A DNA stretch of 64,000 nt. Origin: Gremmenia infestans (Eukaryota; Ascomycota; Leotiomycetes; Helotiales; Hamatocanthoscyphaceae). The notes under the pieces were generated by a model. That model worked only from the letters and a program-made list of their open reading frames with translations, had not been told where the DNA came from and ran no database searches. The translations under genes were made by a program, and so were the position numbers. The stretch is taken from NCBI GenBank assembly GCA_032629725.1, contig JAFEVB010000029.1:558001-622000 (forward strand), written 5' to 3'. Of the stretch, positions 1-13,200 are shown in pieces (position 1 is the first letter of the stretch; each line of letters begins with the position of its first letter).

Positions 1-2482
1 TTTGGATTGGTTGGGCATGGATAAGCAGGAGTCGGTGTGCTAGATTGCGAGATTGGTTGGGTACTTGGGGCTCCATATTTTCTTGGATGGAACTGGGAGG
101 AATTGGTGCGATATATATACCTTACTGCTTTTCTCACTCCTACTTATTTGACTTCGAGATTTCAAAGCATTTTTTTTTCAGACACATTTTCCCTCGAAAA
201 AGTCTGCTCGCTGTCAATTTTTCTGGCGGTGTGTTGAATTTGTGAACTTTTCCGACCTTTCCCCGCGGATTCAACGTCATTTTGAGTAGCTATTCTGAAG
301 GCCCGGCTTTTTGTTCTGCTTTTATGCACCCCTCATCTAACAAATTGATATTAAAATAAGTATAAAGCCAATGTCTGGTTCCTCAACCTACTAATAGTTT
401 AACAAAACTGTATACAAACAGAGAGCACCCCATTCCTTGGAGCCTTGGAAGTTTCTTGGTTCGAAATTCAAGAATTCTTGGGAGCCGTTTTACTTATCAG
501 ACTCTGCTATGTTGAAGTTGCGATCTTCGGTCGATACTAGCTACTTCATAAGGAGCAAGCTCACGAAGACATTGCTTGTCGTCAAGGGGTGTTGTTTGCT
601 GTCATTCTCTCAGTCGTTATTTCTCTTTCGTATTAACTTCGTTGATAAATCGATATGGACCCTCCAAATGCGCAAAATAATGCCATTTTTGACGGTGGCC
701 ACTATGGATATTGATGAAAGAGGTCATTTTGGAATTCAGGAGACAGTATTATTGTTATGTCGAGTTGTTGTAGCTATGTGAACCGAGAGATCGATGGAGG
801 CGAGGCCCCTCATTTTAGCTAAACCTGTGAAAGATGTATTAGGATTCATTCAAAATTTCATTCTGATTTCTGTCTTGCCCTGGGTAAAGAATGAAGCCTC
901 GACCTTCTTTGGAAGTCATGCCCCTGGCGTACTGGGGAGGGGGGGTTTATTCTGCTCCCCTTATTTTCATATTTCCAATTTGATTATCCCTAATCTTGGG
1001 TTAGAAGTCAAAGACAAAACCGAATCAACTTCAAGAATAGCATAGCATACCTCCTAGTGTATAACCACTTTATACATGTACTCGCTTTTCCTGTGAGTCT
1101 CCGAAAGACACTGCTGCATGTCTTTGGGGTGGACGGCGATCATGGTCAGCAACTTCAAGAGGGCGTCTTCGAGGTTGAGATGTTCCGGAGCTGGGGAGCT
1201 GGGGCTCGATGTGCTGTCTCACGGCGGACAGAAAAATCGGTACTTGTTATGATCGACTTCTGATGTCCCACTCCGCCTAGGACATTATAAATTCGTGCCG
1301 CTTTTTCTGTCCGCCGCGATGTTATTTTGATGGTACAACCTAATTTCATTTGGTGAGGCAGCCCACGAAATACTATCGGATGGCAAAGTCTGAAGATATA
1401 GTGACTGGATAGCTTCGGATCGCAAGTCTTTTCAAGTAATTTCACGCTTTAACTCCATAGCATAGACTAGGTATCCCGATGTACTGGATAGGTACTTCTT
1501 TATAAATGGCATTTGGGCCATCGAAGTCTATTAATACGAAGACTTCTGGACGATGATATAGGCCCATGTAACTTGAGAAAGGGATATTTGGACGAGAAAC
1601 GAAACAAGAGCGAGTTAGAACAGTAGATGAAAACCCCCTCCGGGGAAAGACACTTCTCTCAAGGGGAAAGTGACGAGTATCCAACGCAGCACAAACATTA
1701 ACAATGATTTGAAGGCATTCTGCCTGCACGGAATTTGTCGAGAAATTGCTTCTAGGCCCGAAGAGTAGGAACGTTGGATATCAAGTAGAAATGTCGATAA
1801 AAGCATCCCCATCGGCTCGCTGGAGAGGGGCTGCGGTCGCCGGAACGAGGTTGATTTGATGGATCAACTGGATCTCTGGATCTCTGGATCTTCGTAGTTC
1901 GTAGAACGCCACACCCCACGCTCTGGTGCGGGCGAGGATTGCACTAAGTATACTCCCTCCCACTGGAGTGGTTGTGATGATTTTCATTGATGAACGTATC
2001 CTGTAAATGCGACGGCGTCTCTTCTTGTGAATCAATCCACTCACTGCATCAAGTCCTCCACAGGTGACCTGCAAGCCTCACATGTATGCTGTGTAATAAA
2101 TACGGCGTCGATTAATGACTTGGATCAAAACAAGTGTCGCATTTCTCCATCGCTGCCAAACAATTTGTTGTTGGTGTTGCCCTCATTTGGCCGACGGCTT
2201 CGGCCAATCAAGAGACATCCTCGCTACAGCCCCGACCAACCTCAAGCTTTCGTGATTGCGACCAGCCAGCCCAGCCTTCAATCAGCATCAGCCGACTCCC
2301 TTCTACCCTATCTACAATCCATTCTCCCAACCACCGCGGCTTCTCACAACCTCGAATTGACCCTCACCCTCCTTCTTCTATAATTATTGAGCACCCTCAC
2401 AGCTTCAGGTCACACCGGTTCTGTTTACTCGATATCTTCCGCTTCGAAATCGAGGGAGCTTGTCCCGGAAAGCGGAAACGCC
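1..2482. other. Intergenic, left edge; no supported gene
   Basis: The open frames here are short, overlap on both strands, mostly begin at non-ATG codons and show no domain or codon pattern I recognise. The last few hundred bases are the EDE1 promoter and leader. The one structured element is an inverted repeat at 1222-1316, listed separately. Confidence 0.6.
1222..1316. repeat. Inverted repeat, 15-bp perfect arms
   Basis: CGGCGGACAGAAAAA at 1222-1236 is matched by its exact reverse complement at 1302-1316. Pairing continues inward with mismatches, so the arms reach about 22 bases (1222-1243 and 1295-1316) around a loop of about 50 bases. I see no target-site duplication or open reading frame. 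It could be a hairpin, a paired binding site or the remnant of a small inverted-repeat element. Confidence 0.6.
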
Positions 2483-5400
2483 ATGGCCGAAGATCCCAGT
2501 AAGAGCTCCTACTTTCTCGACATTCTATATATTCTTTCAATGGAGATACCCTGTTGTAGCTGGCCTCTCGATCACCAGCTATTGTAGAGCTTGAGATGGC
2601 ATACGCGTGTCTGCCAAACTCCAGAGACTAACATATCTACAGCGGCACCGAGCTTGAATCTTACAGCCGAAGAGAAGCGCGTATTCGGCCAGCTATTTCG
2701 ACAGGCAGATACAGAGGGTCTTGGGGTTGTGACGGGAGAAGTTGCGGTCAAGTTCTTTGAGAAGACAAGGCTTGAGCCACGCATCTTGGGAGAGGTATGC
2801 GCCCTTCTATATCAACCGCAACGATCGACATAGCTGGTATGATGGCACAGAAGGCGATGCTAATATCTTCTGTTCTAGATATGGCAGATTGCGGATAAGG
2901 AGAACCGGGGCCTACTGACACCAGCGGGTTTTGGAATCGTCTTGAGGTTGATTGGACATTACCAAGCTGGACGAGATCCCAGCCCCGAGCTAGCACTTCG
3001 AGCCGGTCCCCTTCCTAAGTTCGACGCCGGCTCTGTCCCCGGAGCAAGTCCAACAACGATTCAACCTCCTCCCGGTCCGCCACCAAGCGCATTACAACCA
3101 CAGGGGAGCGGCTCCGGGCCAATCCGAGTTCCTCCTTTGACGCCAGACAAGGCTGGACAATATGCTTCTCTATTTGAGAAGTCGGGGGCGGTCAATGGAC
3201 AGCTCCCAGGAGAGCAGGCAAAGCAAATCTTCGAGCGTGCTGGGCTTCCGAATGAAATTCTAGGCAGAATATGGAACTTGGCGGATACTGAACAAAGGGG
3301 GTCACTCCAATCCACAGAATTTGTGATAGCCATGCACTTATTGGCCTCATTCAAATCTGGGGCACTTAGAGCACTTCCGAATGTGCTTCCTACTGGCTTA
3401 TATGAGGCCGCAGCCAGACGCATGCCGAGCCGACAATCCTCGGGCATGACACCTATCCCAAGGCAATTCAGCGGTGCCCTAGGTGCTCAACGCAGTGGAA
3501 GTCCGCTTAACCCCGCTGTATACAACGCTCCTCCCCAGTTTCCTCAAAATTCTGGTTCGGGTGGAGGATGGGCTATAACTCCTGGAGATAAGGCCAAGTT
3601 TGACAGTATTTACTATCCCCTGGACAAAACCAACAAAGGATATATCACTGGAGATGAAGCCGTACCATTTTTCAGCGAATCCAAGCTTCCCGAAGAGGCT
3701 TTGGCACAAATTTGGGACCTTGCAGACATTAACTCAGCGGGTGTTTTGACCAAAGATGAATTTGCAGTTGCCATGTATCTCATCAGACAGCAACGGGGGA
3801 AGCGTGATGGACGGGAATCGCTCCCCTCAACATTACCCCCTAATTTGATCCCACCAAGCATGCGACACCAGGTCAGACCAGCTGCAGTGCCCACTGCCCC
3901 AGCGTTTGAGGCACCACCCCCGACCTTGCCTAAGTCAGCTGCAGAAGATCTTTTTGGCCTCGATGCCCTTTCAGGGCCGGCCCCTGCGCCAACCCAAGCG
4001 CCTCTATCTACTGGTGGGTCTGCGTCATTCGGTGTGAGTAACGATCCATTTGGCAGTAGATCCCCCATAACGCCTAGTTCACCAACCCAGAGCTCTTCAC
4101 TACAAGCATCTAATATCTTCACACCTTTCGCCCCAACTTCGACATTTGGACAGGCCTTGAGTCACAACAATACTGGTGGGTCCAATAACACAGGCCCGTT
4201 ACAACAAAGAAATGTGCAGCCGCAAAGCTCTGCAGCGGATGACCTACTGGGAGACAATGATCCCGAGATCAGTAGGAAATTGACAAGCGAGACCTCTGAG
4301 CTTGCAAATTTGTCAAACCAAGTTGGATCGTTGTCCAAGCAGATGCAAGAGGTGCAAGGTCAGCGAGCGACGTCTCAGAACGAGTTGACTCAAGCGGGTT
4401 CCCAGAAGCAGGAATTCGAGCAACGGTTGTCGCAGCTCCGAACACTCTATGAGCAAGAAGTGAAGGATGTCAGAAGCTTGAAAGAACGACTCACCGCGTC
4501 TCAAAATGAAACCAAGAAGCTACAGACTGAAATTGCTATGATCGAAGGAACCTTCCAAGATCTGCAAAACCAGCACAGACAGACTGTCACGGCACTTGAA
4601 GCTGATCAACAAGAAAATGCCAGTCTGAAAGAGCGTATGCGGGTTGTTAATACTGAGATTTCACAATTGAAGCCATCGCTGGAAAAATTGAGATCCGATG
4701 CTCGTCAGCAAAAAGGTCTGGTGGCCATTAATAAAAAACAACTTGCGACCAATGAAGCCGAAAGGGAGAAATTGAAGGCCGAGGCCGAAGAATTGAACAA
4801 GAGTATTGAAGAAGACACGAAGACTCTGGCCGCCGCAGCTAAAGTGCAAAGTCAAAGTCCCGTACCAAGTCAGAGTCAGGTTGCAAGTCCAACTCCTTCT
4901 ACAATAAGCGCCAACAATCCATTTTTTCGCCGTCAAGGAAGCTCATCGGAACTACAAAACTCGCCCTTTACGTCCCCACCCCAGCCTGACAGATCCTTTG
5001 AGAACGTTTTCGGTCCCGCCTTTGGTGAGGCCTCCACTGCAAAAGAATCCGCGCCGCCTACAAGTTTCAAGCATGATACAGACATCCGGCCCCCTTCGGG
5101 TGCTTCTGGCTCTTTATCTCACAATCGCACTGGTAGCGGTAATGAATTCTCACCACCATCGGGAACTTCACCTGCAATATCCAATCGAGAGCTCCCCCAT
5201 GCAAGCCCGCTCCCTCAAACCAGTGTACTCTCATCAGGTACTGGCTTCCCACCTCCTCCGCCCGAGTCCCGACAAATCAGCTCTAGTTTTCTACCGTTCC
5301 CAGAGCATAGCGACTCTGTCACCTCGTCTCGACAAGTCTCAGCGCCTAATAGCAGATTTGGGGAAGATTCTACAGGTGCCGAGACGCCTACGAATTACAT

Positions 5401-6863
5401 GGGAACGACCCCAACCGGTTCATCCAGTGCAGGCCCAGCTGAGCATGTAAGAGCAGTATCTCCAGGTCTTGATCGTCATTCTACTGCTTCTCCTGCAACA
5501 AGCCCGACCAAGGACTCCATGCCAGGCGCCTTCCCCGGAGACTCAAACTCCTCTCACATTGTTGCAACCCCAACTGGAGGGAGCACATTGAGTGAGCAGG
5601 CTGCGGCCGATCCATTTGGTCTTCCTAAAGAGCCGGTCCGCTCTGGAACTGCAAAAGATGATTTTGATTCTGCTTTCGCTGGTTTTGGAACCACTCCCAA
5701 ACCTCAGGAGCGATCCAATACTGGTTCCTCTGCAGGAGGTTCGGTTGCCGCAGCTCCAACTGTCTTCAACAAAGAGTTCCCTCCTATTGCCGAATTAGAA
5801 CATGACGATGATAGTGACAGTGCCAGTGAACGTGGAGGTTTTGATGATGATTTTGCCCCAGCATCCCCGGCGCACACTAGAAACCAAAGCTCTGGACAAC
5901 AGCCAACTACACAAGTAGCCCCATCTGGTGATGCGACGCATGATTTACTTTCAGCAAGACCAGCTGCAATCCATGCCCTGACAAGCGAAAGTCTGGCCTC
6001 CACAAGTCCTCCCACCCCAGGAGCACAAGCCCCTCCACCGGTCTACGACAGAGTAGTCTCTTCCGGAGACCAAGCCCAGACAGAGGCACAACAATATATT
6101 GGCCTCCTCCCATCTCGCGAAATCCCAACCTCACCCCCCAACGTCTCCGCCGAGCCCGCAAGTTCCACAACAACCAGCCAGACACCATTCAGTGCTCCTC
6201 AAGTATCCGCGCAGCCCGTACCTCCCGCCAAAGTACCATTCGACGATGACTTCGACGAGTTTGATGATCTCGAAGATGCAAAGGAAGGCGACGCCGACGA
6301 CGACTTCGCCAATATCTCCGCTCTCGACCGTTCCGGCCTAGACGACTTTAACCCGGTCTTCGATAGCCCCCCAACATCAAAAGGCGGCGACTCCATTTCC
6401 CCGCACACCAAGAACGCTTTCGGAGGCAGCGACGCCGCATTTGGGGACTTCACGCAATCGCCTCAATCTACGCAGCCTGCTCCTAACGCAAATGCAGTGA
6501 CAAACGATAATCATGACTGGGATGCGATTTTTGCTGGTCTGGATGGGCCCTCGGCTGCTGCTGCTGAACCAGCACCACCGGCTTCTGTTCCGACTTCGAG
6601 CTTAGATGTACCGAAGCCGAATGGTAATAGTGCTAGACCTGCGAGGCCGGAGATTGGAAGGGCACTGACGGAGGCGGGCGTGCATGATGATCCGATTCTG
6701 AAAAATTTGACGGGCATGGGTTATCCGCGTAAAGAAGCGCTGGCGGCGCTGGAAAAGTATGATTATAATTTGGAAAGGGTGAGTTGATTTCTGCTTGATT
6801 TCATTTAAAAGATCTGGAGGCTGACTCGGTTAGGCTGCGAATTACCTTGCTAGTCAGTCATAA
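2483..6863 (+). CDS. EDE1: EDE1-like EH-domain endocytic scaffold
   Basis: Early endocytic coat scaffold at the plasma membrane. Exons 2483-2498, 2643-2794, 2879-6778 and 6834-6863 join in frame to 1365 residues. Three EH domains are visible at about residues 9-100, 143-230 and 288-370, each with the IWxLAD-type core (IWQIAD, IWNLAD, IWDLAD). A Pro/Ser-rich stretch follows, then a heptad-rich coiled coil at about 515-720, a long disordered region with acidic DDDF patches, and a C-terminal UBA domain (LTGMGYPRKEALAALEKYD). The last exon is only 30 bases and completes the final UBA helix. Without that splice the frame ends at 6787 and loses it. By family knowledge, EH domains bind NPF peptides and UBA binds ubiquitinated cargo. 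Length and domain order match fungal Ede1. Confidence 0.95.
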
Positions 6864-9800
6864 TACCCGTTGATGAAAGTGAAGGTGAGGTGATGGAGAT
6901 GGTTGTAGAGAAGAAGGAAAGGGTGGGTGGCTTGGATGAGAATGAGAATGTGCATAGTTTAATGTCAGTCGATATTGTATTCTACGACAGCAGCGTTATA
7001 TTCAGTCTGCTTAATGAATATTTGTTGGCCTTTTGAGGAGGCGTATTTGAACGAGACGCTCCATGAACTTGCACATGAAATGAAAACCAAGCACCCCAAA
7101 ACGCTCACCAAGTCATTTATTTTTCACTGCGGCCAGTACCAGTGCCGAGTGGCTTCTACTGCACTAGCTTTCCAGTCCTGGTTTGAGAGCCATTATTACT
7201 TAGCGTTGTCTAAATCCATCCATCCTGTGCCATCGAAGTGATGGAGCCTTGAATCTCTTTTCGAAAGTGTAAGTTAGTAAGTGCTAACAAGTTTCCTAGC
7301 TATATAGAGATGCTAGACTACTCACTCCTGTAAGATAATCTCTATCTTGAACCCTCAGGTGACAGTCAGCACTGCAATAGATCTTTCGAGCATCATCGCT
7401 CCAAGTACAACCTCAACAAGAACGTTGTATTTCAGCAACAGGGATCATTCATTCATCATATTTTTCATCCGTGGTATTCTCAACCTCCGACCCGAGCTGC
7501 AGCTAAAGTCCAAATTCTTCTCGTGGTGCTAGATTCCTGTCACTGTTTAAATGAGATCTTCTGAAACCTCTGTAAGGTGGTGATGCTGCACCTGGTCCTT
7601 TTCACGCTATTGCCAATGGGATCCCCCCTGTGTCTAGAGATAAAGTTTGGAGAGCATTGAAAGGGTATATATCTATTCACAGCTAGTTTGAAATTGAAAG
7701 CTGTATGAAGAAGATGACGTTTTCGGGATTCTTTGGCAAAGCAAAGCTTTTGGAGGGAAAGAAGCTTGGATTGAAGTCTTGAGACAAGGCTTGAGACAAA
7801 GCTTCAAGCGCTCATTTGTCCACCAAATATGTGGTGTGTAAATGCTCGCAGAGAAGCTGGTCTGGTTGCATAAAGCATGTACTGATTGATCTGATTGTGT
7901 ATCACTTCAGGCGCTCGTTTATCTGCAACATATCGCGGACTACCTCTTCCAATCTTTCTGAGATGCTACACAATATAGTAGAGTTGTGAAGGACATTCAG
8001 CATTCCATGTGGCAGTCAAAGTTTACACAGGACGAACAAAGGCGCCGCGATGGTCTGTCTCGTTGGGAGCTGGAACAACACAACTCCATGCTGGAAACTG
8101 CCACATACTTCGCAAGCTTCTTGTTTAGTAACGACTAGCTGAGGATACACCGTAAAATGTGTCGTTATCACTACCACCAATCTTAGCCATGAGGAAACCA
8201 GCGCTGTAGACTTGAGTGGCGCACAACCCTATTCCCGGCATGAGATGCAATTGCATTTCCAGAGGCATTAGATCCCGTGTATCTTTCCTCCACCACGCTT
8301 TCAAAACCCTCAGCCTCCCACCTGCACCCCACCGCTTCTATTCCACGGCGGCGCCGACGTCTACGCGCTTCATCCAGTCATTCCAGGCTTCTAATTCCCA
8401 GTCCCGTCATAATCACAATGCTGCCTACCTCGAACAATATCTCATCCGCGATGTCGAGAGGCAGGAAAAACACAGCATCAGCACCTTACCTCCATGTCCT
8501 TTCCAACGGAGCCACTGCCAGTATTGAAAGATGCCGAGTATGTGCAAGTATGCTATCGTGTATCCTGCTATCGTATAGCGTACGCTTCAATCGGGGAAAG
8601 GGAAAAGGGAAAGGTCGATGATTGTGTATTGTGTTGCTGAGCATGTTGCTCTGAGGGCGATGGGGGCAGCTGGTGAGGTGAGGCTGCAGAGTGCTACCAG
8701 ACACTCTAGAGATGATGTTGTGAGGTTGAGATGAGAGGTGGTAGACCGGTTTGGGGTGGCTTTCGGCGCTTTCAATTTAAGAGTTCGGCAGATGAAGATG
8801 ATTGATGGATCTAAGTTATCCTCCTGTTAGTATCCCACATGTGTGCTAGGGTCGACTGCTACCTCATGTTTTGCAATACAATAACGTTGTAACCAGAAAT
8901 AAGATAGGAAGCAGAAGCTTGGGGGTTTCTGCTGAAGAGTAGGTATAAGCCTTTTTCTTAGAAGGAATTGGAAAGAGTAGTTAATGGTAGGTAGGTATGA
9001 TGGAAAGAGAATAATTCAAAGCTAACGATACAACCAACGTCCTATAAACGAACGCGTTTAAGACCTCGAGTAATGCAACAAGAATTACGTAAACTTCAAC
9101 CAAAGCTTAAATAGTAAGATATCCATAAAGAGTGTTCCACTCGTGAGGTGCTCATCGCCCATGAACAACAAACAGACAGACAGGTGTTCCCATAAAAAAT
9201 CTGAAATCTGCAAGCAAAGCTCAATAAAGCTAGCATTTCCCAAATCCTTTCCTCCTGATACCCGTAAAAGTACCTCGTTAAATCCCAATTAGGAACTCGC
9301 TCACTCGCTCGCGAAGTTTATACCAAATTTATCTATGCACGGCTTCCCTTCATTCCTTCCTCCATCTATTCTTAGCCACACACATACCACCCACCACCAC
9401 CACCACCAACACCACTCAGCTCGCTTCACTACCACTACCAGAATAACGGAACGATCAATCAACCAATTCATCTTACATCAAACAATTCTTGTTGCACGTC
9501 GCAGTCACAAATTTAAATATAGAATTGTACTTGCATGTTGCATGTTCTGTTTATTATTACTTGCTCACGTACTGTTTAGCTGGCTGGCGGCCGCCACTGG
9601 TGGACCAAGCCTCGTACTTCTTACGCGTAGCAGAAGCGGGCGGTATTGAAACTAACTGTTGCACTTCGCACTTGAGGTAAATATAGAACGCCTGAGATAC
9701 ATAAATTTCACAAATACGGATACGCATACACTACAATGTATAAAGGGATTGTCTGCCCACTACGACTAAAAAGTACATGATCACTTTCACAAAAACTTAA

Positions 9801-10078
9801 TACTCCACAGACATGGATTATAGACGTCGTTGACTGACTATTGCTTGCCTGAATTACAAGGAACGTATTGCAAACCATTCTTTGGAAGAAAGAAAACGGC
9901 TAGCGCAACTGAAAAGAGAATAAGGACAAGACTGCTATCAACCTGAGCTCCAGCACTCCGAAAAGAAGCCTCGCGTCGCTATTGTATAGTATCCATCTTG
10001 CCCAAAACAGCTGCCAAATCTACCCTCGAGTATGTAATCTCACACAAAATAACCATGGAAAGGTAGCTAAGCAAGAGT
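6864..10078. other. Intergenic between convergent EDE1 and alpha-tubulin
   Basis: About 3.2 kb, AT-rich, holding the 3' regions of both convergent genes. The best candidate reading frame starts with ATG at 8240 (about 95 residues, with an early basic, Ser-rich, mitochondrial-presequence-like stretch reading RFYSTAA). A second frame overlaps it and I find no splice partner, so I do not call a gene. A CAC trinucleotide run lies near 9390-9410. Nothing else is supported. Confidence 0.5.
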
Positions 10079-11816
10079 TTAGTACTCAGCCTCGGCACCC
10101 TCATCACCCTCCATAGAATCCGTAGCAACTTCCTCATAATCGCGCTCAAGTGCGGCAAGATCCTCACGAGCCTCGGAGAATTCACCTTCCTCCATACCCT
10201 CACCAACATACCAATGTACGAAGGCACGCTTGGAGTACATGAGATCAAACTTGTGAGATAAAGCGGACCAGGCCTCGGCGATAGCGGTGGTGTTGGAAAG
10301 CATACAGACGGCACGGTTGACCTTGGCAAGATCACCGTTGGGGACCATCTGAGGAGGCTGGAAGCAAATACCAATCTTGAAACCTGTTGGGCACCAGTCG
10401 ACGAATTGGATAGTGCGCTTGGTCTTAAGAGTGGCGACAGCAGCGTGCACATCCTTGGGGACAACATCACCACGGTACAGAAGGCATGTTGCCATGTACT
10501 TTCCGTTTCGAGGATCACACTTCACCATCTGGTTATTTGGCTCGAAACATGACATGGAGATCTCCTGGACAGAGTTTGCCTCGTGGGATGCCTTGGCGGC
10601 GGAAACAACTGGAGAGTAGGCGACCAGAGGGAAATGGATACGTGGGTATGGCACCAAGTTGGTTTGGAACTCGTTCAAATCAACGTTGAGGGATCCGTCG
10701 AAACGGAGAGAAGCGGTGATGGAAGAGACAACTAGACGATGTTAGGTGGGCTTTATAGATATAAGGACGCTACATACCTTGAGCAATCAGACGGTTCAAG
10801 TTCTCGTAGTTGGGGCGCTCAAGACCAAGGTTTCTGCGGCAGATGTCGTAGATAGCCTCGTTGTCGACCATGAAAGAACAGTCGGAGTGCTCAAGGGTGG
10901 TGTGTGTTGTAAGGATGGAGTTGTATGGCTCAACAACTGAGGTGGCAGTTTGAGGCGCCGGGTAAACACAGAACTCAAGCTTGACCTTCTTGCCAAAGTC
11001 GACCGACAGACGCTCCATAAGAAGAGCACCGAAACCAGAACCAGTTCCACCACCGAAAGAGTGAAAGACGAGGAAACCTTGAAGACCGGAGCAGTTGTCT
11101 GCGACTTGGCGAATCTTGTTGAGAACCTGGTCAATCAACTCCTTTCCGACGGTGTAGTGGCCACGAGCGTAGTTGTTGCTGGCATCCTCCTTTCCAGTGA
11201 TCATTTGCTCGGGATGGAATAAGCTGCGGTATGTACCGGTTCGGACCTCGTCGACGACGTTGGGCTCAAGATCACAGTAGATGGTTCGGGGAACATATTT
11301 GCCTTGGCCTGTGGCACGATAATATGTTAGTCTTGTTTGTAGGGACACGTAGGTGAAGGTGTTTACCAGTCTCGGAGAAGAAAGTGCTGAATCCGTCATC
11401 CCCGTCGGCGGCTTTGCGCTCTTCGGTCAAGTATCCATCAGGCTGTAGGGGAACAACGCGTTAGTAACTGTGAGCAGTAGACGGGGGATGTCTTTAGACT
11501 CGAAGATGAGGAATGAGACGTACCTGAATGCCATGCTCGAGGCAATAAAGCTATAGTTAAAAAAACCGTTAGTCACGCCAGAACGACCCCTATGTCAACA
11601 AAGCAACAAGAGAAATGCTGCTCTGTTGTCGAAGTTGAAGCTCACCTCCCAGCAAGAGTTTGCAATCTGGCAACCGGCCTGGCCGACTATATGGACACGA
11701 AAAAGTTAGCAACGACGATTTGTTGACGTTGGAGGACGTGTTGGACAGGCGGTGTACTGGCGCGTCGAGAAAAAGGAGCATATAAACATACCATTGAGAG
11801 AGATGACTTCTCTCAT
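10079..11816 (-). CDS. TUB1: Alpha-tubulin
   Basis: Alpha subunit of the microtubule heterodimer. Exons, from the start codon: 11816-11792, 11686-11646, 11550-11524, 11442-11367, 11308-10778 and 10731-10079. They sum to 1353 bases, 450 residues, the usual alpha-tubulin length. The protein begins MREVISLNVGQAGCQIAN, which is the alpha rather than the beta N terminus. It carries the GTP-binding GGGTGSG loop and ends in an acidic tail with terminal tyrosine (EGDEGAEAEY). The conserved Lys-40 acetylation loop is not seen: the equivalent segment reads LTEERKAADGDDGF. The first three exons are very short (25, 41 and 27 bases), as in other filamentous-fungal tubulin genes. It is transcribed away from the PGA1-like gene across a 370-base shared promoter. 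Confidence 0.97.
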
Positions 11817-12186
11817 GATGACGGACTGTAGATTGTAGAGAGTTGGGGATGTAGAGGAGAGGAGAGGACAAGATATCAGAAAAAGGTCTTGAAGGTGGTT
11901 GTAGAGGGACGGTAGGTAGGTAGTCTCGAGGTGCAAGTGGAATGTTGATAGTGGGGAAGGAGGGATTATTGATTGAGACCTATATTTCGCTTGTGGATAG
12001 CACCCGAGCGTCGTTATTCGTGTTCGTGCCTGCACCCGTGCCCGTGGCTGCCGGATCAATAGGAGCTGACGCGAAGGACGCTAGTACTTCTTTGGGATAG
12101 GGGTCCAAGCTTCCTTCTTCAATTGTTGTTTGGTTTGGAGGTTGGAAGAAACACGACATCATTTGTGAAAGATATCAATAGACAGG
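11817..12186. promoter_or_regulatory. Divergent promoter, alpha-tubulin and PGA1-like gene
   Basis: A 370-base region between two start codons on opposite strands. It must hold both promoters. Purine/pyrimidine-biased runs (TTCTCTC and GAGAGGAGAGG types) lie next to the tubulin start. I see no specific factor site I would defend. Confidence 0.5.
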
Positions 12187-12968
12187 ATGCATTTCACAGT
12201 CATGTGGGACTTTCTTCCGCTTCTTCTGCAAGTCTGTACTGTTTTTGCAAATACCGAAAAGGTCATCTTCCTCGGCCCAAGCAGCCTGCAAGTTCCAGTT
12301 GAGCATCCAACTCTCGAGGACCTAAACTTGGAACCTCTCTCACCCCAGCATTGGAGCTTGAGAACGCATATCCGCGCAGAATTTCCTACTGACAGTTCAA
12401 AACATGGACTAGCGTCCTGGTATCTGCTGCATAGACTTGAGGAAGGCAGACGATACGAAGTCAGGATCTGCTGGGCTGCAACTGTAAGGACCAGTGCCCA
12501 AGTGTCACCTCATGGCTTATTTTTGTGTAGCAACCAACGTCCTTTCGTCTCAAGACATACGATTTACCTACAGTTTTCGAAAATCCCGAATTGATTACTT
12601 CCCTTGCACAATACTCGGAAGGGCGTCAATCTGAACCAACTCAAATTGCAGATGAGAAACCCAGCATCTCTCGGAAACCTACAGCGAAGCTTGATCGTGA
12701 CGACCTCTCTTCAACCCTGTTTCTGCAGGTATTTGCAGCTGCAGATTACTACACCACGAACAAGACTATCATGAACAATGTTCCCCCAGTCTTTGTTGAT
12801 ATTATCCTGGACCCATTCATCTTCAATGTGTTTCCTCGGTCGCTGCTTCCTACAGCTGCTTATATTGTCCTGCTTGCAATTGGAGGCTGGTATCTGGCCA
12901 AATATGCTGGTAGTTGGTTCGAGAACTTGGCGAAACAAGATGCAATTGAAGAGAAGAAGAAGATATAA
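12187..12968 (+). CDS. PGA1: PGA1-like ER protein, GPI mannosylation cofactor
   Basis: Exons 12187-12483 and 12531-12968 are separated by a 47-base intron and join in frame to 244 residues. A hydrophobic signal peptide (about 1-21) precedes a luminal domain with the fungal-conserved stretches IFLGPSS, WSLRTH and RYEVRICWAAT. One membrane segment lies at about 203-222, and the protein ends KKKI, which fits the dilysine ER-retrieval form KKxx. This type I ER topology fits Pga1, the partner of Gpi18 in adding the second mannose of GPI anchors. I recognise the protein as the uncharacterised or Pga1-type family of Pezizomycotina. The assignment to Pga1 itself is weaker than the gene call. Confidence 0.7.
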
Positions 12969-13200
12969 GTCTCAAGACCTTTCCTCTCTATTCCGAGTTG
13001 CTTCGTGACATCACCGTGCTGTCTCTAGCTCCTGTGCGTGGTAAATCGCTCTGTCCATTCGAAAATGGGAACACTCGATAAGCAAAGCCTCAAGAGGAGT
13101 CAAAAAGGCAACTCGTAAATTACAAGAAGATGCCCATGCCATACTAGTAGGACGAGATCGCAAAGATTCAGTAATATCTACAACAACTGCATTTCCATAT

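Noticed and set aside
1155..2074. Several minus-strand frames of 65-97 residues
   Set aside because: They overlap each other in different frames, cannot be joined through good splice sites, and have no recognisable domain.
3061..6717. Many antisense frames inside EDE1
   Set aside because: They are shadows of a low-complexity, codon-biased gene on the other strand.
8240..8527. Small mitochondrial-type protein gene
   Set aside because: An ATG frame with a presequence-like start exists, but a longer frame overlaps it, no introns or homologous motif are visible, and it lies in an AT-rich gene-poor stretch.
10079..11816. Beta-tubulin
   Set aside because: The N terminus MREVISLNVGQAGCQIAN, the 450-residue length and the C-terminal EGAEAEY are those of alpha-tubulin.
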